Source: Faucicola sp902506215
GTDB taxonomy: Bacteria; Pseudomonadota; Gammaproteobacteria; Pseudomonadales; Moraxellaceae
Length of the DNA: 64,000 nt
Assembly (NCBI GenBank): GCA_016888885.1
Contig: CP069437.1
Location: 806,001-870,000 of the forward strand
Reading direction: 5' to 3'
A program made the position numbers and the translations under genes. Positions 33,765-42,167 of the stretch are shown one piece after another. The notes beneath the pieces are model-generated. The model did not search any database and had not been told where the DNA came from. It worked only from the letters and a program-made list of their open reading frames with translations. Within the stretch, counting starts at the first letter, position 1; every line of letters starts with the position of its first letter.

Positions 33765-34092
33765 CAGGAAGTCCTGTTCGTTATGTTGTTATGAGGATAT
33801 TGAGAACTTTTTTATGATAAGCAGGTCAATGCCGTTTATTATAAGCTGATAACAGCTACCTGCAATAGCGTCATTATGTTGCAGCAAATGTCTATGAAGT
33901 AAAGATTAGATAGCAAATGACATAAATAATTGGATAAAAATGCAAACCGAGTCGGTTACCTCAACTCGGTTGTGATTCTTTCATCGCATTTGAGTCTACT
34001 GGCTCAGCAGTGGTATGCCTTTGACTGCATGAGTCTGTGAAAATTGCCGCTGCTTAAAAGTTTTTCTTGGAAATTTTTCTTGGAAATCTTTC
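33765..34092 (-). other. Gap between the esterase and gabD
   Basis: No gene is seen. A hairpin AACCGAGT / ACTCGGTT (33945-33971) with a weak T-rich tail on the minus strand may end the esterase transcript about 120 bases past its stop. A perfect 13-base tandem duplication of TTTTTCTTGGAAA (34061-34086) lies right after the esterase stop. The gabD-proximal part should hold its promoter. Confidence 0.45.
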
Positions 34093-35037
34093 TCACTGCG
34101 CTGTTGGCAAATGCCGCTGCATAAAATCATTGACCTTATTAAAGGTGGGATAAAAAGACTGTAACGGTGCTGCCAGACCAATGACGATGCCTGCATGAGT
34201 GGCAGGGACTTGCACCCGTTCCACGTTGCCGCCTGCCTGGGTGAGCGCTTTTTGTAAGCTATCAGCATTTTGTGGGTAGACAAGCATATCTTTACTACCT
34301 GTCACCAACAAATGCGGGGGTACATCTTGGCGGATATGATACACAGGCATCACTTGCTGGCGGGTGCTATCAGCTGGAAAGGCGACTTTGGTAGTACCGC
34401 TACGAAAATCGTAATCATACGGCCCTGCTAGTCCAATCACGCCTAATATTGCCTTATTGGGAATGCCGGTGGTTTTCCAAAAGCGGCTATCATCCACCGC
34501 AGATACCACATTAAACGCCCCTGCAGAATGCCCCATGACAAACAGCTGATTAGGATTGCCGCCATATTGGGCGATATTGCGATACACCCACCCCATGGCG
34601 CTGGCTGTATCGAGCACATAATCTGGGAATACGTTTGCAGGGGCTAAACGATAATCCACCACCACTGTGGTGTAGCCCGACTTGGCAAACTGCTTACCGA
34701 CAAAGCCATAGGTTTGACGTTTGCCATGTTGCCAGCTGCCCCCGTATACAAATATCAACACAGGGTGACGCTGACCGTCTACAGGGGTATAAATATCGAG
34801 TTGTTGGCGAGTATCTGTGCCATAGGCAATGTTTTTGATGGTTTTAATATCATTTGACACAGTGATAGTGCTATCAGTTTTTGCGGCGATTGGTGCGTTT
34901 TTTGTCATCATGGCCTGACAGCCTGTCAAACTTAACCCCACAAGGGCTATAACCGCAGCAGCCCCAAGTTTGAATTTATTTGAGCGGACGGTGGCGGATG
35001 GCGGGTTTTTTGTAGCGTGGGTCGATGAATTCGGCAT
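34093..35037 (-). CDS. Alpha/beta hydrolase lipoprotein (esterase/carboxylesterase-like)
   Basis: A 314-residue alpha/beta hydrolase. The N-terminal ~40 residues form a lipoprotein signal with lipobox LTGC (Cys40), preceded by an unusually long polar leader. FVYGGSWQHGKR is the oxyanion strand, GHSAG carries the nucleophile, GSKDMLVYPQNAD the acid, and ATHAGI the His. It is similar in outline to arylformamidase/BD-FAE-type esterases. It is probably attached to a membrane facing the periplasm. The substrate is unknown. Confidence 0.85.
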   Translation of the reverse strand: MPNSSTHATKNPPSATVRSNKFKLGAAAVIALVGLSLTGCQAMMTKNAPIAAKTDSTITVSNDIKTIKNIAYGTDTRQQLDIYTPVDGQRHPVLIFVYGGSWQHGKRQTYGFVGKQFAKSGYTTVVVDYRLAPANVFPDYVLDTASAMGWVYRNIAQYGGNPNQLFVMGHSAGAFNVVSAVDDSRFWKTTGIPNKAILGVIGLAGPYDYDFRSGTTKVAFPADSTRQQVMPVYHIRQDVPPHLLVTGSKDMLVYPQNADSLQKALTQAGGNVERVQVPATHAGIVIGLAAPLQSFYPTFNKVNDFMQRHLPTAQ

Positions 35038-35558
35038 AGGTTTCTCTTTGTTAAGTATTTCTCTTTTTTAAGCAATGACGTTTTTAAGTCAGGACGTTTT
35101 TAAGTCAAAACGTTAAATTTGAAATGATTAAATATTTATGTAAGAGAATGGCTTTTTGCTAAGTATAATCGCTTATAAGCGTTAATCAAATGCCCGCTGT
35201 AGTGAATTGGTAACAACGGTAACCTTATGTTGGATATCCTTTATGTGTAATGCTATTTATTATTTAACCTACACCAGTAAAATCACCTTACTAGGCGCGA
35301 TTAATCCGTTTACTTTCAAAACTATCGAGCAGATTTCTATGCAAAATAATCACGCCCAACACATCACGGGATTTTTGCTATTCAAAAATGGGCATTTTTT
35401 TCAATATTTGGAAGGCGATAAGGCATTGGTCACTCACCTGTACCAAGATTTACTTAAAGATTATCGCCATAAAAATTTAAAAATAATTACCGAGGGTCAT
35501 CGGGAGCAGCCGCGGTTCAAAAAATGGGATATGTACTGTATTGACATTGATAAGGATG

Positions 35559-36540
35559 ACCCCACTCTCAACTTGAAATAAGCAATTCAAACTGAAGTGG
35601 GGGATTACCTAACTGTTTATTGATTACAAAGCAGAAGTTATGAGCCAAGATTTTACGCATAAATCTGTGGGATAAATGCCATAAATCTCTAGCTCTCACC
35701 TTTTGCATGTTAAACCGCTGTGATAACTGACCAATCACCGTCTCAATATTGCGACGAGCATTTTTAAGACGATTAAGTACACTGATTGGTCGTTTATCGG
35801 GCATATTTTTTCTAAGCGGTGTTTGCAAATCAACACATCGCTTAAAGCAATACTCAGATAAATCAGGGCTAATATAGCCCATATCTGCACCTAACAAGCC
35901 TTTGATATTATCAAGCATATCAGGTGCAACAAGCCTTTCATCTATCTTAGCAGAGGCAAAGGTAAAATTGGTTATCATGCCCGATAGATTAATAAGTAAA
36001 TGTCCTTCAAAGCCAAAATATTTTTGTTGCTTTGAGGCACAGTAACTATAACTGCCTTCGTATTTGAAGGTTTTATGCCGATAGGCTCTGGCATATTGAC
36101 ACACCGGAATGGGAAAGCCATCAATAAAATGAATGTTGTCTTGCCCATGCTGTTTAACGATATGCTGTTGTATCAAAGTTTTTACTTGTAACAAATTGAC
36201 GCATTGCTTGGCAAAGTTTGGATATGAGCCTATTTGTGGAAACCATGTTTGCCAATGCTGTTTAAAATACTGATGGATTTGCGAATCGGTGTCCATCTGT
36301 AAAAACTCACCCACTATCTCCATGGTGATAATTTCACTGTCGGTTAGCTTTGGTGCATATCCGCCTTGTCTTAGCCGGTTTGTTACAATCTTTTTGTAGT
36401 AGTCATCTACCATTAGATAGATTTTAATGATAAATTCATCAATGGGCATGGCTTATCCTCTAATCTTTTTGGTCATTGATTAAAGTTTAAGTTCATGCCT
36501 TTTTTGTTTCAACCCCGCTTAAAAGTGTTGAGAGTGGGGT
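35559..36540 (-). mobile_element. IS982 family insertion sequence, complete
   Basis: A 982-base element with terminal inverted repeats ACCCCACTCTCAAC (35559-35572) and GTTGAGAGTGGGGT (36527-36540). It is flanked by a perfect 7-base target duplication AAGGATG (35552-35558 and 36541-36547). The intact repeats and duplication indicate a recent insertion. Confidence 0.95.
35568..36449 (-). CDS. IS982 family transposase
   Basis: A 293-residue DDE transposase of the IS982 family, full length. The first acidic motif is IHFIDGFPIPVCQYARA and the second GLLGADMGYISPDLSE; the third region runs through NARRNIETVIGQLSQRF. The gene runs antisense to the interrupted BLUF gene, and its stop lies inside the left inverted repeat. 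With complete ends the element is probably active. Confidence 0.95.
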   Translation of the reverse strand: MPIDEFIIKIYLMVDDYYKKIVTNRLRQGGYAPKLTDSEIITMEIVGEFLQMDTDSQIHQYFKQHWQTWFPQIGSYPNFAKQCVNLLQVKTLIQQHIVKQHGQDNIHFIDGFPIPVCQYARAYRHKTFKYEGSYSYCASKQQKYFGFEGHLLINLSGMITNFTFASAKIDERLVAPDMLDNIKGLLGADMGYISPDLSEYCFKRCVDLQTPLRKNMPDKRPISVLNRLKNARRNIETVIGQLSQRFNMQKVRARDLWHLSHRFMRKILAHNFCFVINKQLGNPPLQFELLISS

Positions 36541-36823
36541 AAGGATGTGAATAATTTATCCATTAGCCAACTATTTCAAGCGTTTACCCCCACCCATTGG
36601 CAGTCATCGGAGGTGAACGAGCTAATCACAGATATGCAAACACAGCATCATAAAAATAATTAAATTTTTTACCCTAAAAAGATTTATAAACTTTAATTTA
36701 TTTTTGTATGAATTAAGGGTTATACTTTAGTTTTAATAAAAGATGCTAAATTAATAATAACATTAAAAATTATTATGCTACACTCAAAGTAACATATAAA
36801 GAGTATGGCTGAGGAGTTCTACG

Positions 36824-37399
36824 ATGATGTCTCCCCCTACTTATTACCTGACTTATACCAGTTCGCTTACTTGGTCAGCCGCTTTAAAGCCCAGCACATT
36901 TACCCAGATTTATCAAAGTGCCAGAGATAATAACCAAAAAACCGGCATCATGGGTTTTATCCTATTTAAAGATGGTCGCTTTCTGCATTTTATGGAAGGT
37001 AGTGAAATGTATATAGCGAATTTGTACCTCGCTATCACCCATGATAAACGCCACCATAAAATTCATCTTATCCATCAAGGTACGACCCATTCTAAACGCT
37101 TTAAGCAATGCGATATGCTATGTGTGACACCTGACATATCCCATACAACCCCAGTGATTAGCGAGCTGTTAGCACAGTTTGAAACCTACCAATGGCAGAC
37201 CGAACAGGTCGAGCAATTACTCAATGACATGGTCGCATTCTATGAGCGCGATGCTGCTGATATTGCCCCCTACCAGGTCAAAGCAGGAAGCTATATCGGC
37301 GCCATCATCAAACACCATGTCAAAAAACACCTTTTTTTCATGCTCACCGTCATCACGGTGCCATGGTTGGTGATATTTATGTTGTTCATTGAGCTGTAG
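36824..37399 (+). CDS. BLUF domain protein with C-terminal membrane helix (His at the Gln site)
   Basis: A 191-residue protein. The BLUF fold covers residues ~6-100: Tyr11 (LTYTSS), Asn37 (DNNQKTGIMG), but His55 in FLHFMEG where BLUF proteins have the essential Gln, and Cys96 in KQCDM where Trp is usual. A helical linker follows, then a single membrane helix near 168-187 (FFMLTVITVPWLVIFMLF). GAGGAG (36811-36816) precedes the ATG. Without the Gln the normal hydrogen-bond photoswitch should not work, so this may be light-blind, redox-sensing or otherwise altered. It lies just downstream of the IS-broken BLUF gene and converges with a third. Confidence 0.85.
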   Translation: MMSPPTYYLTYTSSLTWSAALKPSTFTQIYQSARDNNQKTGIMGFILFKDGRFLHFMEGSEMYIANLYLAITHDKRHHKIHLIHQGTTHSKRFKQCDMLCVTPDISHTTPVISELLAQFETYQWQTEQVEQLLNDMVAFYERDAADIAPYQVKAGSYIGAIIKHHVKKHLFFMLTVITVPWLVIFMLFIEL

Positions 37400-37558
37400 A
37401 TTTTTGCCAATCTGATGGCAAAAAAGGCTAATCATTAAACGCTTACGCAAGCACAAGATGGTGACGCGGTTTAAACTCAATTTTTCCGCCGCCTGTATTG
37501 GGTATTTGGTAGTCGTCACTGTCGGTTTATACCCTATCGCGTTAATCAATGTTTGCTA

Positions 37559-38131
37559 TTAATAGTTGCTTTTTAAAAACAATAAACTGATGAAAAACAT
37601 ACCTAATATCAGCAGTTGAATGATTAAATATTTTTTGTTCTGCCCCATAAAGCGGCGATAAACCACCGAGAAAAAACTCCCTGTTTGGGGCGTCATGCCA
37701 AGCAAATGGTTTTTTGCCATTAGTGACATCACTTCATGTACGTGAGCTTGGCTCCAATGATAAATATCAAAGTCGTACACCATATCTGGAAGATTAAGCA
37801 GTTCAAGGGTTTGGGTTTTTTCATCCATGTTATAACAGTTCATCAGCCATTGCTGATAATAGCTTTTTTCTAACTGCCCCTAGTCTAGCACCACCATCTC
37901 TTTATGTCGTCGGTCTTGCTTTCTCGTGTTGAATAATTGCTCGCAGAGCGCTTTTTGACCTTCAATATACTGCAAAAATTTGCCATCCTTAAACAATAAA
38001 AACCCCGTAATATGATGGTGTTGATTGTTGGACTGGGCTTGCTCGCGAATGTCAGTGAATAAATTGTGGTCAAAAATTTGGGTCAAATTTATTTTACTGG
38101 CGTAAACATAATACTGAATTTTATGATTCAT
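37559..38131 (-). pseudogene. BLUF domain gene with membrane tail, in-frame amber stop
   Basis: A single 191-codon frame broken only by TAG at 37882-37880 (codon 84). Before it lie Tyr10 (YVYASK), Asn36 and Gln54 (FLQYIEG). After it, in the same frame, lie GQLEKSYYQQWLM with Trp95 and Met97 in register with the first BLUF gene, then a linker and a C-terminal membrane helix (YLIIQLLILGMFFISLLFL). The overall length matches the neighbouring 191-residue BLUF protein. The first BLUF gene has GAG at this codon, so one base change would explain the stop. An internal ATG at 37843 could start a tail-only fragment. Confidence 0.88.
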
Positions 38132-38383
38132 GATATTTTCCGAAAACTTGTGAGAGAGGCCAGTTGCAATAAATTTTCATCGGTTAAAAAAAGCTTAATC
38201 TTATAAAACCTAGAATTGGTCTCATAAAATTAAGCTAGAATACAGCATCAAGCGCAGTGCTAAACTCTCTAAAATGGAGCTGGAAATAAAATGAACTGGG
38301 AACTTGCCATTTAGCATCTTTAGGTCTGCATAAAAATTGTACTATGATAGTGTCAATCCGTAGTAGTTTATATAAATGGCATT

Positions 38384-39124
38384 CTACATAAATTTTTCAA
38401 CCAAAGATACGTCAAACTTGGCTTTGGCAATCTTGTTTGCCTGCGCCAAAGCAATGTCTGCATCAGTGGGTCCCGCCCATTGACACGCTTGCTGATAAAA
38501 TAACGATAAGATAGTTCTAAATCCTGCTGTATCCGCCTCGGTCAACGACATTGTCAACGCATTTTGTTTATCGCCACCAAAAAACTGATCAAAAAAGTGA
38601 ATCATGGTTAAGGTTAAAGCCTGATTGGTTTCTGCCTTGCGAGCTAATAGCCTAAAACCACGGGATTTTAATGAATTATGATGCTGATGAATCGTCTGCT
38701 TGACACTGTCTAAAATTTGGCTGCCCAATAATGGTGAAAATTGCACCATAAAACTATCAATCAGTAACTCAAAGGCGGCTATTTGGCTAGATATTGCGTC
38801 AGGTTTTTGGTTAGCGATAGCTAATTGACTGGATGATGGGTGAGTTACTAGCCTATTTTGCCCCAAATCAGGGATATCATGGGTTATTGGTTGCGGGTTA
38901 GCTGCACCCATTTGATAATCAATCAGCGCTTTCATCAAACTTCGACGGATATTTGAGCGATATTCTTTGGTTGCGTTGTCTTGCGTAATTTCATGGACAA
39001 AACGCTGGATTTGGTAAGGCGTAATATCGGCATAATCTTTATGAAAGATGTCCATGGCTTTACGGATATCAGCATCTTTTAAAAACGGTGTTAACGCAGA
39101 TTTGATAGTAGCTTCTTTGTTCAT
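38384..39124 (-). CDS. Conserved-looking hypothetical protein
   Basis: A 246-residue soluble, mostly helical protein I do not recognise. Residues 1-75 (SALTPFLKDADIRKAMDIFHKDYADITPYQIQ) look like one helical domain. A ~40-residue polar linker follows, then a second helical domain (110-246) with FELLIDSFMVQFSPLLGSQILD and FFDQFFGGDKQNALTMSL. No signal peptide, membrane helix or catalytic motif is seen. It lies between the amber-broken BLUF gene and amt on the same strand, 250 bases from the former. A link with BLUF signalling is possible but unsupported. Confidence 0.7.
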   Translation of the reverse strand: MNKEATIKSALTPFLKDADIRKAMDIFHKDYADITPYQIQRFVHEITQDNATKEYRSNIRRSLMKALIDYQMGAANPQPITHDIPDLGQNRLVTHPSSSQLAIANQKPDAISSQIAAFELLIDSFMVQFSPLLGSQILDSVKQTIHQHHNSLKSRGFRLLARKAETNQALTLTMIHFFDQFFGGDKQNALTMSLTEADTAGFRTILSLFYQQACQWAGPTDADIALAQANKIAKAKFDVSLVEKFM

Positions 39125-39231
39125 GACGGTGCCAAATATTTAAAGTTAATAAAATTACAATTGACGCAAATGACTGTATTGGGTCGGGCACCTGTGACGA
39201 CAGAGCAGACAGGCACCGCAAAAATTTAAAA

Positions 39232-40596
39232 CTAGTGCCGCTCAGTTAGCGTTTGCTGACTAAATAAGCTATCTTGAAATTCAGGGTAAGCCCCTTCGGC
39301 ATGTTCGGTAAAGTCAAGCCCGCGTTGCTCATGCTGTGCAAGTACCCGTAGACCGATGGTTTTTTCTATCACAAAATACACTACCATACCCAGTCCAAAT
39401 GACCAAACAAACATTGCCCCGATGCCCATCAGCTGTACGATGATACGATGGGTGTCGAATAAATCACCTTCATAAAACAGCCCTGCTGCCAGCGTACCCC
39501 ACACACCGCCGCCCGCATGCACAGCAACGGCATACACCGCATCATCCATTTGAACATTGTCCAACAACCGCTTCACCGCCAAATACGAGACACATGCACC
39601 CACACCGGTAACAATCGCATACACAGGTGACATGGTCGCACAGCCTGCGGTAATGGCGACCAACCCTGCAAGGCTGATATTGACCGTATCACTTAATAAA
39701 ATTGCTTTACGCATCACCCCTGAAATTAGCAGATAAGCCGTCACCGCACTCACCCCTGCTAGGTGGGTATTTAGCATGATTTTGCCCAAATTACCTGAGC
39801 TAGTCAGTGTAGAACCTGCGTTAAATCCAAACCATGCCAACCATAGAATAAAGCCGCCTAAGGTGACAAGCGTGAGATTATGACCGGCAATCAAACGCGG
39901 CGTGCCATCAGGGGCAAAGCGACCAATACGCGGTCCAAGGACGATAATACCCGCTAGCGCTAACCACCCACCGACAGAGTGCACCACCGAAGAGCCTGCA
40001 AAATCAATAAATCCAAGCTCGGCGAGCCAGCCTTGACCGCCATAATAGCCACCCCATGCCCAACTTGCTACGACTGGATAAATCAATCCGCAAGTCATCA
40101 ACGTACCAATCAGATACCCTGAAAATTTAATGCGCTCCGCCATCGCACCACTGGCAATGGTGGCGGCGGTGGAAGCAAACATCATCTGAAAAAACAAATG
40201 TGCCCATTGCATATTGCTAAGCTGCTCTGGTAAAAACTCGCTTTGACCCACGTAACCTGTGGGGTTGTTGCCTGCCATCAAGCCATAGCCCAAAATATAA
40301 AAAATTAACCCGCCAATCGCCATGTCGGTGTAGTTTTTCATCAACACATTCACGGTATTTTTACTACGCACTGAGCCTGATTCAATGAGCGCAAAGCCCG
40401 CCTGCATAAAGAACACCAGCAAACCGCCAATAACCACCCACATCACATTTTGGTAGTCATATAGCTGCTCATTGGTGGGCGTCGCAGCGTACACCGAGGA
40501 ATGCTGATAAAAAACCATCACCGATAATAGCCATTTATAGGTTTTCTTAAGCCGTTTACTTTTATGCCGTTGAACCGTATTGTTTAACTTTCTCAT
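39232..40596 (-). CDS. amt: Ammonium transporter
   Basis: A 454-residue Amt/Rh channel with 11 membrane helices after a cleavable N-terminus (a basic stretch, then a hydrophobic segment ending VYAA). Signatures include FFMQAGFALIESGSVRSKN, DFAGSSVVHSVGGWLALAG with the first pore His, and AVAVHAGGGVWGTLAAGLF with the second. It moves ammonium across the inner membrane. The usual partner glnK is not adjacent. The long positively charged leader (~25 residues) is unusual, and a later start is possible. Confidence 0.94.
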   Translation of the reverse strand: MRKLNNTVQRHKSKRLKKTYKWLLSVMVFYQHSSVYAATPTNEQLYDYQNVMWVVIGGLLVFFMQAGFALIESGSVRSKNTVNVLMKNYTDMAIGGLIFYILGYGLMAGNNPTGYVGQSEFLPEQLSNMQWAHLFFQMMFASTAATIASGAMAERIKFSGYLIGTLMTCGLIYPVVASWAWGGYYGGQGWLAELGFIDFAGSSVVHSVGGWLALAGIIVLGPRIGRFAPDGTPRLIAGHNLTLVTLGGFILWLAWFGFNAGSTLTSSGNLGKIMLNTHLAGVSAVTAYLLISGVMRKAILLSDTVNISLAGLVAITAGCATMSPVYAIVTGVGACVSYLAVKRLLDNVQMDDAVYAVAVHAGGGVWGTLAAGLFYEGDLFDTHRIIVQLMGIGAMFVWSFGLGMVVYFVIEKTIGLRVLAQHEQRGLDFTEHAEGAYPEFQDSLFSQQTLTERH

Positions 40597-40734
40597 GAAA
40601 CTTTTGCCCCTATGCCCTTATGCCCTCGATAAAAAATTATCGCTCAAGTATTAATCAGTTTTGCCAAGACAGCGAATGCAAATTGTGTACCAAATAAGAA
40701 AATAATTAAAAAATAGCGGGTTTTGAAAGCGCAT

Positions 40735-40770
40735 AAAAAAGCGCTTTAAGCCGTAGTGACTTAAAGCGCT
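40735..40770 (-). terminator. Terminator of the cydABX operon
   Basis: On the minus strand AGCGCTTTAAG / CTTAAAGCGCT, a perfect 11-base stem followed by a T-run, 16 bases beyond the cydX stop. Confidence 0.9.
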
Positions 40771-40785
40771 AATGGCTGATGGCTA

Positions 40786-40995
40786 TTAGGACTCGTTATC
40801 TGAAGTGTTACCTGTTTTATGGATATCTTCAGTGGGATTGCCTTCTGTCACCGTACCATCATTGGTGGGATTATCGTCCTTTGCTTTTGGATTAAAGGCT
40901 TTATTACGCGCATCGGCATTTTCAAGCCACAGCGCGTTTAAAATCGCCAATAGTACCGCAAATCCCAATCCTAATATCCACGCAAAATACCACAT
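40786..40995 (-). CDS. cydX: Cytochrome bd subunit CydX (YbgT family)
   Basis: A 69-residue small subunit of the bd oxidase. MWYFAWILGLGFAVLLAILNALWLE is the single membrane helix and is near-identical in its first eight residues to E. coli CydX (37 residues). The remaining ~38 residues are a hydrophilic, Asp/Asn/Thr/Glu-rich tail absent from E. coli. It stabilises the haems of CydAB. It is the last gene of cydABX, 32 bases after cydB. Confidence 0.9.
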   Translation of the reverse strand: MWYFAWILGLGFAVLLAILNALWLENADARNKAFNPKAKDDNPTNDGTVTEGNPTEDIHKTGNTSDNES

Positions 40996-41027
40996 TGTGT
41001 TCTCCTATTAAGTTGCCTTGATTTGGG

Positions 41028-42167
41028 TCAGTAAAGTGAATGCTCTTGCTCTCGAACATAAGCCTTGGTTACTTTACCGCGCATCACGTTATATGCCCAG
41101 CTGGTGTAGCCTACAATCATCGGTAATAACACCCCCACGACAACCAACATAATCATCAAGGTGAGATGACTCGATACACTGTCCCAAACCGTCAAGCTTG
41201 AACGTGGATCGCTAGAGGATGGCATGATAAACGGAAACAGCGCCACCCCTGCGGTCATAATCACACTAAGCACAGCAATACTGGAGGCGATAAATGCGCT
41301 CAAGGTTTTACGCGCTTTTAACAATATCGCCGTGACAAGCGGCATGATGACACCAAGTACAGGGAATGCCCAGGCCAGCGGATATTGATGATAATTTGCC
41401 ATCCATGCGCCCGCTTGACGCGTCACCTCTTTATTGAGCACATTTGGCAAGGCTTGGGGGTCAATGTGGCTGGTGATATGATAGCCGTCAATCGATTGTA
41501 TCCAAACCCCTGCCAGCACAAACAACACCGCCATCACCAGACTACTGATAGCAGCGTAGTTAATGGTACGATTTTGCACCTCGTCAAGGGTGCGATGCGC
41601 CAAATACGCTCCCCCTTGCATAATCAACATAGACGCGCTAATCAACCCACACAGTAGGGCAAATGGATTAAGCAATGCCCAAAATGAGCCTGTGTAAGTC
41701 GATACCAAATGGTTGTTAAAACTAAAGGGGACGCCTAAAAACAAATTACCAAATGCCACGCCAAATACCACAGCCGGGATAAATGAACCGACAAACAACC
41801 CCCAGTCCCACGCTTTGCGCCAGGTTGGATTGTGTATCATACTGCGATATTTAAATCCCACCGGGCGGAAAAATAACGCCCACAACACTGCCATCAACGC
41901 CCAATAAAAACCGCTAAAGGCAGTGGCGTACACCATCGGCCATGCCGCAAAAATCGCGCCACCTGCCGTGATAAACCATACTTGGTTACCCTCCCAGTGC
42001 GGACCAATGGTATTGATAATCACCCGGCGCTCTTCATCATCTTTGCCGACAAAAGGCAGTAACGAACACACGCCCATATCATGCCCATCCATGATAGCAA
42101 ACCCAATGAGCAGCGCACCGACCAATAACCACCAAATAATTTTCAGTGTTTCATAATCAAACAACAT
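41028..42167 (-). CDS. cydB: Cytochrome bd ubiquinol oxidase subunit II
   Basis: A 379-residue inner-membrane subunit with about eight or nine helices. It starts LFDYETLKIIWWLLVGALLIGFAIMDGHDMGV, the CydB signature. GPHWEGNQVWFITAGGAIFAAWP and the closing YTSWAYNVMRGKV are also typical. It pairs with CydA to reduce oxygen with quinol. Its start overlaps the cydA stop by 11 bases, so translation is coupled. Confidence 0.96.
   Translation of the reverse strand: MLFDYETLKIIWWLLVGALLIGFAIMDGHDMGVCSLLPFVGKDDEERRVIINTIGPHWEGNQVWFITAGGAIFAAWPMVYATAFSGFYWALMAVLWALFFRPVGFKYRSMIHNPTWRKAWDWGLFVGSFIPAVVFGVAFGNLFLGVPFSFNNHLVSTYTGSFWALLNPFALLCGLISASMLIMQGGAYLAHRTLDEVQNRTINYAAISSLVMAVLFVLAGVWIQSIDGYHITSHIDPQALPNVLNKEVTRQAGAWMANYHQYPLAWAFPVLGVIMPLVTAILLKARKTLSAFIASSIAVLSVIMTAGVALFPFIMPSSSDPRSSLTVWDSVSSHLTLMIMLVVVGVLLPMIVGYTSWAYNVMRGKVTKAYVREQEHSLY

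Larger units (their letters stand above)
35243..36663 (+). pseudogene. BLUF blue-light sensor gene interrupted by IS982
   Basis: The ATG at 35243 opens a BLUF domain with the photoactive residues intact: Tyr10 (LTYTSK), Asn36, Gln54 (FFQYLEG), Trp95 and Met97 (KKWDM). At 35558 the frame runs into an IS982 element and stops 23 bases later, leaving 112 residues. Removing the IS and one copy of the 7-base duplication AAGGATG restores one frame into 36548-36663, giving 143 residues that end in QHHKNN. The lost part is a ~38-residue helical tail (VNNLSISQLFQAF start). The truncated product could still bind flavin, but signalling through the tail is lost. Confidence 0.88.

Noticed and set aside
34061..34086. 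Tandem 13-base duplication after the esterase gene as a mobile-element footprint
   Set aside because: A single perfect duplication without inverted repeats is explained by replication slippage.
37401..37424. Hairpin TTTTTGCCA / TGGCAAAAA after the second BLUF gene as a terminator
   Set aside because: The T-run is on the left arm and the A-run on the right, the wrong polarity for a terminator on either strand.
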